The translations under genes and the position numbers were made by a program. DNA of 64,000 nt from Ligustrum vulgare (taxonomy: Eukaryota > Streptophyta > Magnoliopsida > Lamiales > Oleaceae): NCBI GenBank assembly GCA_963555705.1, contig OY743174.1, forward strand, positions 28,647,608 to 28,711,607. Reading direction: 5' to 3'. How positions within the stretch are numbered: the stretch's first letter is position 1; the number at the start of each line of letters is the position of its first letter. The notes under the pieces are model-generated. The model had not been told where the DNA came from. It made no database searches and worked only from the letters and a program-made list of their open reading frames with translations. Below are positions 11,530 through 23,850 of the stretch, in pieces.

Positions 11530-14500
11530 TTTCTCACACAAAAAATCATTTAAATGAAATTCAAAACTCTTGTATAATATATGATTTCTGTAACGTCCTT
11601 CAATTAGTGAGAGAAAAAGAAAAAATGCGAACCTCTTTAATTAATTTTTTTCCAGGAATATTAATTTTTTTTAAAAAAAAGAACTACTAAAAAACTTTAA
11701 AGGGAAACATTTTTGTTATTTTTATTCTACCATCAAGCCTTTTTTGGAGTATCTTAACCTCGCATCATTTCAATAATTTCCTATTCACCGTAGTTTTAAT
11801 TAATGCACATTTTTTAATATTTTAATTCTTTTTATTTTTGTATTGCAATTCAAAATATTTTTCATACATATAAAGTATGAACTCTTTCCTTTCTCACACA
11901 AAAAATCATTTAAATGAAATTCAAAACTCTTGTATAATATATGATTTCTGTAACGTCCTTCAATTAGTGAGAGAAAAAGAAAAAATGCGAACCTCTTTAA
12001 TTAATTTTTTTCCATGAATATTAATTTTTTTAAAAAATAAGAACTACTAAAAAACTTTAAAGGGAAACATTTTTGTTATTTTTATTCTACCATCAAGCCT
12101 TTTTTGGAGTATCTTAACCTCGCATCATTTCAATAATTTCCTATTCACCGTAGTTTTAATTAATGCACATTTTTTAATATTTTAATTCTTTTTATTTTTG
12201 TATTGCAATTAAAAATATTTTTCGTACATATAAAGTATGAACTCTTTACTTTCCACACAAAAAATCATTTAAAAAAAATTCACAACTCTTGTATAATATA
12301 TGATTTCTGTAACGTCCTTCAATTAGTGAGAGAAAAAGAAAAAATGCGAACCTCTTTAATTAATTTTTTTCCATGAATATTAATTTTTTTTAAAAAAAAG
12401 AACTACTAAAAAACTTTAAAGGGAAACATTTTTGTTATTTTTATTTTACCATCAAGCCTTTTTTGGAGTATATTAACCTCGCATCATTTCAATAATTTCC
12501 TATTCACCGTAGTTTTAATTAATGCACATTTTTTAATATTTTAATTCTTTTTATTTTTGTATTGCAATTCAAAATATTTTTCTTACATATAAAGTATGAA
12601 CTCTTTCCTTTCTCACACAAAAAATCATTTAAATGAAATTCAAAACTCTTGTATAATATATGATTTCTGTAACGTCCTTCAATTAGTGAGAGAAAAAGAA
12701 AAAATGCGAACCTCTTTAATTAATTTTTTTCCATGAATATTAATTTTTTTAAAAAAAAAGAACTACTAAAATACTTTAAAGGGAAACATTTTTGTTATTT
12801 TTATTCTACCATCAAGCCTTTTTTGGAGTATCTTAACCACGCATCATTTCAATAATTTCCTATTCACCGTAGTTTTAATTAATGCACATTTTTTAATATT
12901 TTAATTCTTTTTATTTTTGTATTGCAATTCAAAATATTTTTCATACATATAAAGTATGAACTCTTTCCTTTCTCACACAAAAAATCATTTAAATGAAATT
13001 CAAAACTCTTGTATAATATATGATTTCTGTAACGTCCTTCAATTAGTGAGAGAAAAAGAAAAAATGCGAACCTCTTTAATTAATTTTTTTCCATGAATAT
13101 TAATTTTTTTTAAAAAAAAAGAACTACTAAAAAACTTTAAAGGGAAACATTTTTGTTATTTTTATTCTACCATCAAGCCTTTTTTGGAGTATCTTAACCT
13201 CGCATCATTTCAATAATTTCCTATTCACCGTAGTTTTAATTAATGCACATTTTTTAATATTTTAATTCTTTTTATTTTTGTATTGCAATTCAAAATATTT
13301 TTCTTACATATAAAGTATGAACTCTTTCCTTTCTCACACAAAAAATCATTTAAATGAAATTCACAACTCTTGTATAATATATGATTTCTGTAACGTCCTT
13401 CAATTAGTGAGAGAAAAAGAAAAAATGCGAACCTCTTTAATTAATTTTTTTCCATGAATATTAATTTTTTTTAAAAATAAGAACTACTAAAAAACTTTAA
13501 AGGGAAACATTTTTGTTATTTTTATTTTACCATCAAGCCTTTTTTGGAGTATCTTAACCTCGCATCATTTCAATAATTTCCTATTCACCGTAGTTTTAAT
13601 TAATGCACATTTTTTAATATTTTAATTCTTTTTATTTTTGTATTGCAATTCAAAATATTTTTCATACATATAAAGTATGAACTCTTTCTTTTCTCACACA
13701 AAAAATCATTTAAATGAAATTCAAAACTCTTGTATAATATATGATTTCTGTAACGTCCTTCAATTAGTGAGAGAAAAAGAAAAAATGCGAACCTCTTTAA
13801 TTAATTTTTTTCCAGGAATATTAATTTTTTTTAAAAAAAAGAACTACTAAAAAACTTTAAAGGGAAACATTTTTGTTATTTTTATTCTACCATCAAGCCT
13901 TTTTTGGAGTATCTTAACCTCGCATCATTTCAATAATTTCCTATTCACCGTAGTTTTAATTAATGCACATTTTTTAATATTTTAATTCTTTTTATTTTTG
14001 TATTGCAATTCAAAATATTTTTCATACATATAAAGTATGAACTCTTTCCTTTCTCACACAAAAAATCATTTAAATGAAATTCAAAACTCTTGTATAATAT
14101 ATGATTTCTGTAACGTCCTTCAATTAGTGAGAGAAAAAGAAAAAATGCGAACCTCTTTAATTAATTTTTTTCCATGAATATTAATTTTTTTAAAAAAAAA
14201 AGAACTACTAAAATACTTTAAAGGGAAACATTTTTGTTATTTTTATTCTACCATCAAGCCTTTTTTGGAGTATCTTAACCACGCATCATTTCAATAATTT
14301 CCTATTCACCGTAGTTTTAATTAATGCACATTTTTTAATATTTTAATTATTTTAATTTTTGTATTGCAATTCAAAATATTTTTCCTACATATAAAGTATG
14401 AACTCTTTACTTTCTCAAACAAAAATTCATTTAAATAAAATTCACAACTCTTGTATAATATATGATTTCTGTAACGTCCTTCAATTAGTGAGAGAAAAAG

Positions 14501-17448
14501 AAAAAATGCGAACCTCTTTAATTAATTTTTTTCCATGAATATTAATTTTTTTAAAAAAAAAGAACTACTAAAAAACTTTAAAGGGAAACATTTTTGTTAT
14601 TTTTATTTTACCATCAAGCCTTTTTTGGAGTATCTTAACCTCGCATCATTTCAATAATTTCCTATTCACCGTAGTTTTAATTAATGCACATTTTTTAATA
14701 TTTTAATTATTTTAATTTTTGTATTGCAATTCAAAATATTTTTCCTACATATAAAGTATGAACTCTTTACTTTCTCAAACAAAGATTCATTTAAATAAAA
14801 TTCACAACTCTTGTATAATATATGATTTCTGTAACGTCCTTCAATTAGTGAGAGAAAAAGAAAAAATGCGAACCTCTTTAATTAATTTTTTTCCATGAAT
14901 ATTAATTTTTTTTAAAAAAAAGAACTACTAAAAAACTTTAAAGGGAAACATTTTTGTTATTTTTATTTTACCATCAAGCCTTTTTTGGAGTATCTTACCC
15001 TCGCATCTTTTCAATAATTTCCTGTTCACCGTAGTTTTAATTAATGCACATTTTTTAATATTTTAATTCTTTTTATTTTTGTATTGCAATTCAAAATATT
15101 TTTCTTACATATAAAGTATGAACTCTTTCCTTTCTCACACAAAAAATCATTTAAATGAAATTCACAACTCTTGTATAATATATGATTTCTGTAACGTCCT
15201 TCAATTAGTGAGAGAAAAAGAAAAAATGCGAACCTCTTTAATTAATTTTTTTCCATGAATATTAATTTTTTTAAAAAATAAGAACTACTAAAAAACTTTA
15301 AAGGGAAACATTTTTGTTATTTTTATTCTACCATCAAGCCTTTTTTGGAGTATCTTAACCTCGCATCATTTCAATAATTTCCTATTCACCGTAGTTTTAA
15401 TTAATGCACATTTTTTAATATTTTAATTCTTTTTATTTTTGTATTGCAATTAAAAATATTTTTCGTACATATAAAGTATGAACTCTTTACTTTCCACACA
15501 AAAAATCATTTAAAAAAAATTCACAACTCTTGTATAATATATGATTTCTGTAACGTCCTTCAATTAGTGAGAGAAAAAGAAAAAATGCGAACCTCTTTAA
15601 TTACTTTTTTCCATGAATATTAATTTTTTTTAAAAAAAAGAACTACTAAAAAACTTTAAAGGGAAACATTTTTGTTATTTTTATTTTACCATCAAGCCTT
15701 TTTTGGAGTATCTTAACCTCGCATCATTTCAATAATTTCCTATTCACCGTAGTTTTAATTAATGCACTTTTTTTAATATTTTAATTCTTTTAATTTTTAT
15801 ATTGCAATTCAAAATATTTTTCATACATATAAAGTATGAACTCTTTCCTTTCTCACACAAAAAAATCATTTAAATGAAATTCACAACTCTTGTATAATAT
15901 ATGATTTCTGTAACGTCCTTCAATTAGTGAGAGAAAAAGAAAAAATTCGAACCTCTTTATTTAATTTTTTTACTTGAATATTAATTATTTTTTTTAAAAA
16001 AAAAAAAAAAAACTACCAAAAAACTTTAAAGGAAAACAATTTTTTTATTATTATTTTACCATCAAGCCTTTTTTGGAGTATCTTACCCTCGAATCTTTTC
16101 AATAATTTCCGATTCACCGTAGTTTTAATTAATGCACTTTTTTTAATATTTTAATTCTTTTAATTTTTATATTGCAATTCAAAATATTTTTCATACATAT
16201 AAAGTATGAACTCTTTCCTTTCTCACACAAAAAAATCATTTAAATGAAATTCACAACTCTTGTATAATATATGATTTCTGTAACGTCCTTCAATTAGTGA
16301 GAGAAAAAGAAAAAATTCGAACCTCTTTATTTAATTTTTTTACTTGAATATTAATTATTTTTTTAAAAAAAGAAAAAACTACCAAAAAACTTTAAAGGAA
16401 ATCATTTTTTTTATTATTATTTTACCATCAAGCCTTTTTTGGAGTATCTTACCCTCGCATCTTTTCAATAATTTCTTATTCACCGTAGTTTTAATTAATG
16501 CACTTTTTTTAATATTTTAATTCTTTTAATTTTTATATTGCAATTCAAAATATTTTTCATACATATAAAGTATGAACTCTTTCCTTTCTCACACAAAAAT
16601 CATTTAAATAAAATCACAACTCTTGTATAATATATGATTTCTGTAACGTCCTTCAATTAGTGAGAAAAAAAGAAAAAATTCGAACCTCTTTATTTAATTT
16701 TTTTACTTGAATATTGATAATTTTTTTTTAAAAAAAAACTACTAAAAATCTTTAAAGGGGAAACCATTTTTTATTATTATTTTACCATGAAGCCTTTTTT
16801 GGAGTATCTTACCCTCGCATCTTTTCAATAATTTCCTATTCACCGTAGTTTTAATTAATGCACTTTTTTTAAAATTTTAATTCTTTTATTTTTATATTGC
16901 AATTCAAAATATTTTTCATACATATAAAGTATGAACTCTTTACTTTCTCACAGAAAAAATCATTTAAATAAAATTCAAAACCCTTGTATAATATATGATT
17001 TCTGTAACGTCCTTCAATTAGTGAGAGAAAAAGAAAAAATGAGAACCACTTTAATTAATTTCTTTTTTCATGAATATTAATTTTTTTTTAAAAAAATAAC
17101 TACTAAAAAACTTTAAAGGGAAACATTTTTGTTATTTTTATTTTACCAACAAGCCTTTTTTGGAGTATCTTAACCTCGCATCATTTCAATAATTACCTAT
17201 TCACCGTAGTTTTAATTAATGCACATTTTTTAATATTTTAATTATTTTAATTTTTGTATTGCAATTCAAAATATTTTTCCTACATATAAAGTATGAACTC
17301 TTTACTTTCTCAAACAAAGATTCATTTAAATAAAATTCACAACTCTTGTATAATATATGATTTCTGTAACGTCCTTCAATTAGTGAGAGAAAAAGAAAAA
17401 ATGCGAACCTCTTTAATTAATTTTTTTCCATGAATATTAATTTTTTTA
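11530..17448. repeat. Block B, second copy of the 17-18 monomer duplication, with one extra monomer
   Basis: Matches block A (5394-10953). The extra monomer is a second CCAGG copy at 13812, exactly 2160 bp (6 monomers) after the one at 11652. After it the order returns to that of block A: ACCACGC, R1, R2, CCTGTT, Q, P, then S1, S2, T, U. Whether block B gained a monomer or block A lost one cannot be told from these two copies alone. The right end overlaps a further local duplication starting at 16112. Confidence 0.82.
15766..17308. repeat. Diverged subfamily cluster 2 (S1, S2, T, U)
   Basis: This is the copy of cluster 1 in block B, displaced by exactly 6495 bp. TTCGAACC lies at 15946, 16316 and 16679, against 9451, 9821 and 10184 in block A. 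The S1 run is again T8A17, so even this long homopolymer tract has not changed between the copies, which argues for a recent duplication. Confidence 0.85.
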
Positions 17449-19030
17449 AAAAATAAGAACTACTAAAAAACTTTAAAGGGAAACATTTTTGTTAATTTTA
17501 TTTTACCATCAAGCCTTTTTTGGAGTATATTAACCTCGCATCATTTCAATAATTTCCTATTCACCGTAGTTTTAATTAATGCACTTTTTTTAATATTTTA
17601 ATTCTTTTAATTTTTATATTGCAATTCAAAATATTTTTCATACATATAAAGTATGAACTCTTTCCTTTCTCACACAAAAAAATCATTTAAATGAAATTCA
17701 CAACTCTTGTATAATATATGATTTCTGTAACGTCCTTCAATTAGTGAGAGAAAAAGAAAAAATTCGAACCTCTTTATTTAATTTTTTTACTTGAATATTA
17801 ATTATTTTTTTAAAAAAAGAAAAAACTACCAAAAAACTTTAAAGGAAATCATTTTTTTTATTATTATTTTACCATCAAGCCTTTTTTGGAGTATCTTACC
17901 CTCGCATCTTTTCAATAATTTCTTATTCACCGTAGTTTTAATTAATGCACTTTTTTTAATATTTTAATTCTTTTAATTTTTATATTGCAATTCAAAATAT
18001 TTTTCATACATATAAAGTATGAACTCTTTCCTTTCTCACACAAAAATCATTTAAATAAAATCACAACTCTTGTATAATATATGATTTCTGTAACGTCCTT
18101 CAATTAGTGAGAAAAAAAGAAAAAATTCGAACCTCTTTATTTAATTTTTTTACTTGAATATTGATAATTTTTTTTTAAAAAAAAACTACTAAAAATCTTT
18201 AAAGGGGAAACCATTTTTTATTATTATTTTACCATGAAGCCTTTTTTGGAGTATCTTACCCTCGCATCTTTTCAATAATTTCCTATTCACCGTAGTTTTA
18301 ATTGATGCACTTTTTTTAAAATTTTAATTCTTTTATTTTTATATTGCAATTCAAAATATTTTTCATACATATAAAGTATGAACTCTTTACTTTCTCACAG
18401 AAAAAATCATTTAAATAAAATTCAAAACCCTTGTATAATATATGATTTCTGTAACGTCCTTCAATTAGTGAGAGAAAAAGAAAAAATGAGAACCACTTTA
18501 ATTAATTTCTTTTTTCATGAATATTAATTTTTTTTTAAAAAAATAACTACTAAAAAACTTTAAAGGGAAACATTTTTGTTATTTTTATTTTACCAACAAG
18601 CCTTTTTTGGAGTATCTTAACCTCGCATCATTTCAATAATTACCTATTCACCGTAGTTTTAATTAATGCACATTTTTTAATATTTTAATTATTTTAATTT
18701 TTGTATTGCAATTCAAAATATTTTTCCTACATATAAAGTATGAACTCTTTACTTTCTCAAACAAAGATTCATTTAAATAAAATTCACAACTCTTGTATAA
18801 TATATGATTTCTGTAACGTCCTTCAATTAGTGAGAGAAAAAGAAAAAATGCGAACCTCTTTAATTAATTTTTTTCCATGAATATTAATTTTTTTTAAAAA
18901 TAAGAACTACTAAAAAACTTTAAAGGGAAACATTTTTGTTATTTTTATTTTACCATCAAGCCTTTTTTGGAGTATATTAACCTCGCATCATTTCAATAAT
19001 TTCCTATTCACCGTAGTTTTAATTAATGCA
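16112..19030. repeat. Two tandem copies of a 4-monomer unit, period 1447 bp
   Basis: From 16112 onward the sequence matches itself at +1447 bp. TTCGAACC 16316/17763 and 16679/18126, and GAGAACC 17041/18488, all fit this shift. The unit is S2, T, U and an R2 monomer with the interrupted taag tract. I saw three differences: T7A6 versus T8A5 near 17448/18896, gttaattttatt versus gttatttttatt near 17494, and aattgatgcac near 18301 versus aattaatgcac in the first copy. The match ends where one copy has gcacttttttt and the other gcacatttttt (about 17584/19031). The period is longer than 4 x 360 because S2 and U are longer than average. Confidence 0.82.
17582..18740. repeat. Diverged subfamily cluster 3 (S2, T, U)
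   Basis: S2, T and U are present but S1 is missing. S2 is entered directly from a main-family monomer (TATATTAACC form) whose right end carries gcacttttttt. TTCGAACC lies at 17763 and 18126, and GAGAACC at 18488. The loss of S1 fits an unequal exchange whose breakpoint fell within the right half of a monomer. Confidence 0.82.
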
Positions 19031-22000
19031 CATTTTTTAATATTTTAATTCTTTTTATTTTTGTATTGCAATTCAAAATATTTTTCATACATATAAAGTA
19101 TGAACTCTTTCCTTTGTCACACAAAAAATCATTTAAATGAAATTCAAAACTCTTGTATAATATATGATTTCTGTAACGTCCTTCAATTAGTGAGAGAAAA
19201 AGAAAAAATCCGAACCTCTTTAATTAATTTTTTTCCATGAATATTAATTTTTTTTAAAAAAAAGAACTACTAAAAAACTTTAAAGGGAAACATTTTTGTT
19301 ATTTTTATTCTACCATCAAGCCTTTTTTGGAGTATCTTAACCTCGCATCATTTCAATAATTTCCTATTCACCGTAGTTTTAATTAATGCACATTTTTTAA
19401 TATTTTAATTCTTTTTATTTTTGTATTGCAATTCAAAATATTTTTCATACATATAAAGTATGAACTCTTTCCTTTCTCACACAAAAAATCATTTAAATGA
19501 AATTCAAAACTCTTGTATAATATATGATTTCTGTAACGTCCTTCAATTAGTGAGAGAAAAAGAAAAAATGCGAACCTCTTTAATTAATTTTTTTCCATGA
19601 ATATTAATTTTTTTTAAAAAAAAGAACTACTAAAAATCTTTAAAGGGAAACATTTTTGTTATTTTTATTCTACCATCAAGCCTTTTTTGGAGTATCTTAA
19701 CCTCGCATCATTTCAATAATTTCCTATTCACCGTAGTTTTAATTAATGCACATTTTTTAATATTTTAATTCTTTTTATTTTTGTATTGCAATTCAAAATA
19801 TTTTTCATACATATAAAGTATGAACTCTTTCCTTTCTCACACAAAAAATCATTTAAATGAAATTCACAACTCTTGTATAATATATGATTTCTGTAACGTC
19901 CTTCAACTAGTGAGAGAAAAAGAAAAAAATCCGAACCTCTTTAATTAATTTTTTTCCATGAATATTAATTTTTTTTTAAAAAAAGAACTACTAAAAAACT
20001 TTAAAGGGAAACATTTTTGTTATTTTTATTCTACAATCAAGCCTTTTTTGGAGTATCTTAACCTCGCATCATTTCAATAATTTCCTATTCACCGTAGTTT
20101 TAATTAATGCACATTTTTTAATATTTTAATTATTTTAATTTTTGTATTGCAATTCAAAATATTTTTCCTACATATAAAGTATGAACTCTTTACTTTCTCA
20201 AACAAAGATTCATTTAAATAAAATTCACAACTCTTGTATAATATATGATTTCTGTAACGTCCTTCAATTAGTGAGAGAAAAAGAAAAAATGCGAACCTCT
20301 TTAATTAATTTTTTTCCATGAATATTAATTTTTTTTAAAAATAAGAACTACTAAAAAACTTTAAAGGGAAACATTTTTGTTATTTTTATTTTACCATCAA
20401 GCCTTTTTTGGAGTATATTAACCTCGCATCATTTCAATAATTTCCTATTCACCGTAGTTTTAATTAATGCACATTTTTTAATATTTTAATTCTTTTTATT
20501 TTTGTATTGCAATTCAAAATATTTTTCATACATATAAAGTATGAACTCTTTCCTTTCTCACACAAAAAAATCATTTAAATGAAATTCACAACTCTTGTAT
20601 AATATATGATTTCTGTAACGTCCTTCAATTAGTGAGAGAAAAAGAAAAAATCCGAACCTCTTTAATTAATTTTTTTCCATGAATATTAATTTTTTTAAAA
20701 AAAAAGAACTACTAAAAAACTTTAAAGGGAAACATTTTTGTTATTTTTATTCTACCATCAAGCCTTTTTTGGAGTATCTTAACCTCGCATCATTTCAATA
20801 ATTTCCTATTCACCGTAGTTTTAATTAATGCACATTTTTTAATATTTTAATTCTTTTTATTTTTGTATTGCAATTCAAAATATTTTTCATACATATAAAG
20901 TATGAACTCTTTCCTTTCTCACACAAAAAATCATTTAAATGAAATTCAAAACTCTTGTATAATATATGATTTCTGTAACGTCCTTCAATTAGTGAGAGAA
21001 AAAGAAAAAATGCGAACCTCTTTAATTAATTTTTTTCCATGAATATTAATTTTTTTTAAAAAAAAGAACTACTAAAAATCTTTAAAGGGAAACATTTTTG
21101 TTATTTTTATTCTACCATCAAGCCTTTTTTGGAGTATCTTAACCTCGCATCATTTCAATAATTTCCTATTCACCGTAGTTTTAATTAATGCACATTTTTT
21201 AATATTTTAATTCTTTTTATTTTTGTATTGCAATTCAAAATATTTTTCATACATATAAAGTATGAACTCTTTCCTTTCTCACACAAAAAATCATTTAAAT
21301 GAAATTCACAACTCTTGTATAATATATGATTTCTGTAACGTCCTTCAATTAGTGAGAGAAAAAGAAAAAATGCGAACCTCTTTAATTAATTTTTTTCCAT
21401 GAATATTAATTTTTTTTAAAAAAAAAGAACTACTAAAAAACTTTAAAGGGAAACATTTTTGTTATTTTTATTCTACCATCAAGCCTTTTTTGGAGTATCT
21501 TAACCTCGCATCATTTCAATAATTTCCTATTCACCGTAGTTTTAATTAATGCACATTTTTTAATATTTTAATTCTTTTTATTTTTGTATTGCAATTCAAA
21601 ATATTTTTCTTACATATAAAGTATGAACTCTTTCCTTTCTCACACAAAAAATCATTTAAATGAAATTCACAACTCTTGTATAATATATGATTTCTGTAAC
21701 GTCCTTCAATTAGTGAGAGAAAAAGAAAAAATGCGAACCTCTTTAATTAATTTTTTTCCATGAATATTAATTTTTTTAAAAAATAAGAACTACTAAAAAA
21801 CTTTAAAGGGAAACATTTTTGTTATTTTTATTCTACCATCAAGCCTTTTTTGGAGTATCTTAACCTCGCATCATTTCAATAATTTCCTATTCACCGTAGT
21901 TTTAATTAATGCACATTTTTTAATATTTTAATTCTTTTTATTTTTGTATTGCAATTAAAAATATTTTTCGTACATATAAAGTATGAACTCTTTACTTTCC

Positions 22001-22090
22001 ACACAAAAAATCATTTAAAAAAAATTCACAACTCTTGTATAATATATGATTTCTGTAACGTCCTTCAATTAGTGAGAGAAAAAGAAAAAA

Positions 22091-22400
22091 TTCGAACCTC
22101 TTTATTTAATTTTTTTACTTGAATATTAATTATTTTTTTAAAAAAAGAAAAAACTACCAAAAAACTTTAAAGGAAATCATTTTTTTTATTATTATTTTAC
22201 CATCAAGCCTTTTTTGGAGTATCTTACCCTCGCATCTTTTCAATAATTTCCTATTCACCGTAGTTTTAATTAATGCACTTTTTTTAATATTTTAATTCTT
22301 TTAATTTTTATATTGCAATTCAAAATATTTTTCATACATATAAAGTATGAACTCTTTCCTTTCTCACACAAAAAAATCATTTAAATGAAATTCACAACTC
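22091..22400. repeat. Single diverged S2-type monomer body
   Basis: One S2 body (TTCGAACC, T7A7-G-A6, ttaccctcgcatctttt, gcacttttttt) stands alone among main-family monomers. It is entered from a P junction (21998 on) instead of its usual seven-A Q-like junction, so the joint lies within the invariant core. It leaves through a normal seven-A junction. Confidence 0.82.
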
Positions 22401-23537
22401 TTGTATAATATATGATTTCTGTAACGTCCTTCAATTAGTGAGAGAAAAAGAAAAAATGCGAACCTCTTTAATTAATTTTTTTCCATGAATATTAATTTTT
22501 TTTTAAAAAAAAGAACTACTAAAAAACTTTAAAGGGAAACATTTTTGTTATTTTTATTCTACCATCAAGCCTTTTTTGGAGTATCTTAACCTCGCATCAT
22601 TTCAATAATTTCCTATTCACCGTAGTTTTAATTAATGCACATTTTTTAATATTTTAATTCTTTTTATTTTTGTATTGCAATTCAAAATATTTTTCTTACA
22701 TATAAAGTATGAACTCTTTCCTTTCTCACACAAAAAATCATTTAAATGAAATTCACAACTCTTGTATAATATATGATTTCTGTAACGTCCTTCAACTAGT
22801 GAGAGAAAAAGAAAAAAATCCGAACCTCTTTAATTAATTTTTTTCCATGAATATTAATTTTTTTTTAAAAAAAGAACTACTAAAAAACTTTAAAGGGAAA
22901 CATTTTTGTTATTTTTATTCTACCATCAAGCCTTTTTTGGAGTATCTTAACCTCGCATCATTTCAATAATTTCCTATTCACCGTAGTTTTAATTAATGCA
23001 CATTTTTTAATATTTTAATTCTTTTTATTTTTGTATTGCAATTCAAAATATTTTTCTTACATATAAAGTATGAACTCTTTCCTTTCTCACACAAAAAATC
23101 ATTTAAATGAAATTCACAACTCTTGTATAATATATGATTTCTGTAACGTCCTTCAATTAGTGAGAGAAAAAGAAAAAATGCGAACCTCTTTAATTAATTT
23201 TTTTCCATGAATATTAATTTTTTTAAAAAATAAGAACTACTAAAAAACTTTAAAGGGAAACATTTTTGTTATTTTTATTCTACCATCAAGCCTTTTTTGG
23301 AGTATCTTAACCTCGCATCATTTCAATAATTTCCTATTCACCGTAGTTTTAATTAATGCACATTTTTTAATATTTTAATTCTTTTTATTTTTGTATTACA
23401 ATTAAAAATATTTTTCGTACATATAAAGTATGAACTCTTTACTTTCCACACAAAAAATCATTTAAAAAAAATTCACAACTCTTGTATAATATATGATTTC
23501 TGTAACGTCCTTCAATTAGTGAGAGAAAAAGAAAAAA

Positions 23538-23850
23538 TTCGAACCTCTTTATTTAATTTTTTTACTTGAATATTAATTATTTTTTAAAAAAAAGAAAAAA
23601 CTACCAAAAAACTTTAAAGGAAATCATTTTTTTTATTATTATTTTACCATCAAGCCTTTTTTGGAGTATCTTACCCTCGCATCTTTTCAATAATTTCCTA
23701 TTCACCGTAGTTTTAATTAATGCACTTTTTTTAATATTTTAATTCTTTTAATTTTTATATTGCAATTCAAAATATTTTTCATACATATAAAGTATGAACT
23801 CTTTCCTTTCTCACACAAAAAAATCATTTAAATGAAATTCACAACTCTTG
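23538..23850. repeat. Single diverged S2-type monomer body, copy of the one at 22091
   Basis: Displaced by 1447 bp from the previous lone S2 body, with the same P-to-S2 joint, so both derive from one recombinant ancestor. The tract here is T6A8-G instead of T7A7-G, another boundary shift at constant length (14). The monomer just upstream has a private gtattacaatt near 23395. Confidence 0.82.

Noticed and set aside
15946..15962. CENP-B box in S-type monomers (starts TTCG)
   Set aside because: Only the TTCG start fits; the essential CGGG part is absent in all monomer types.
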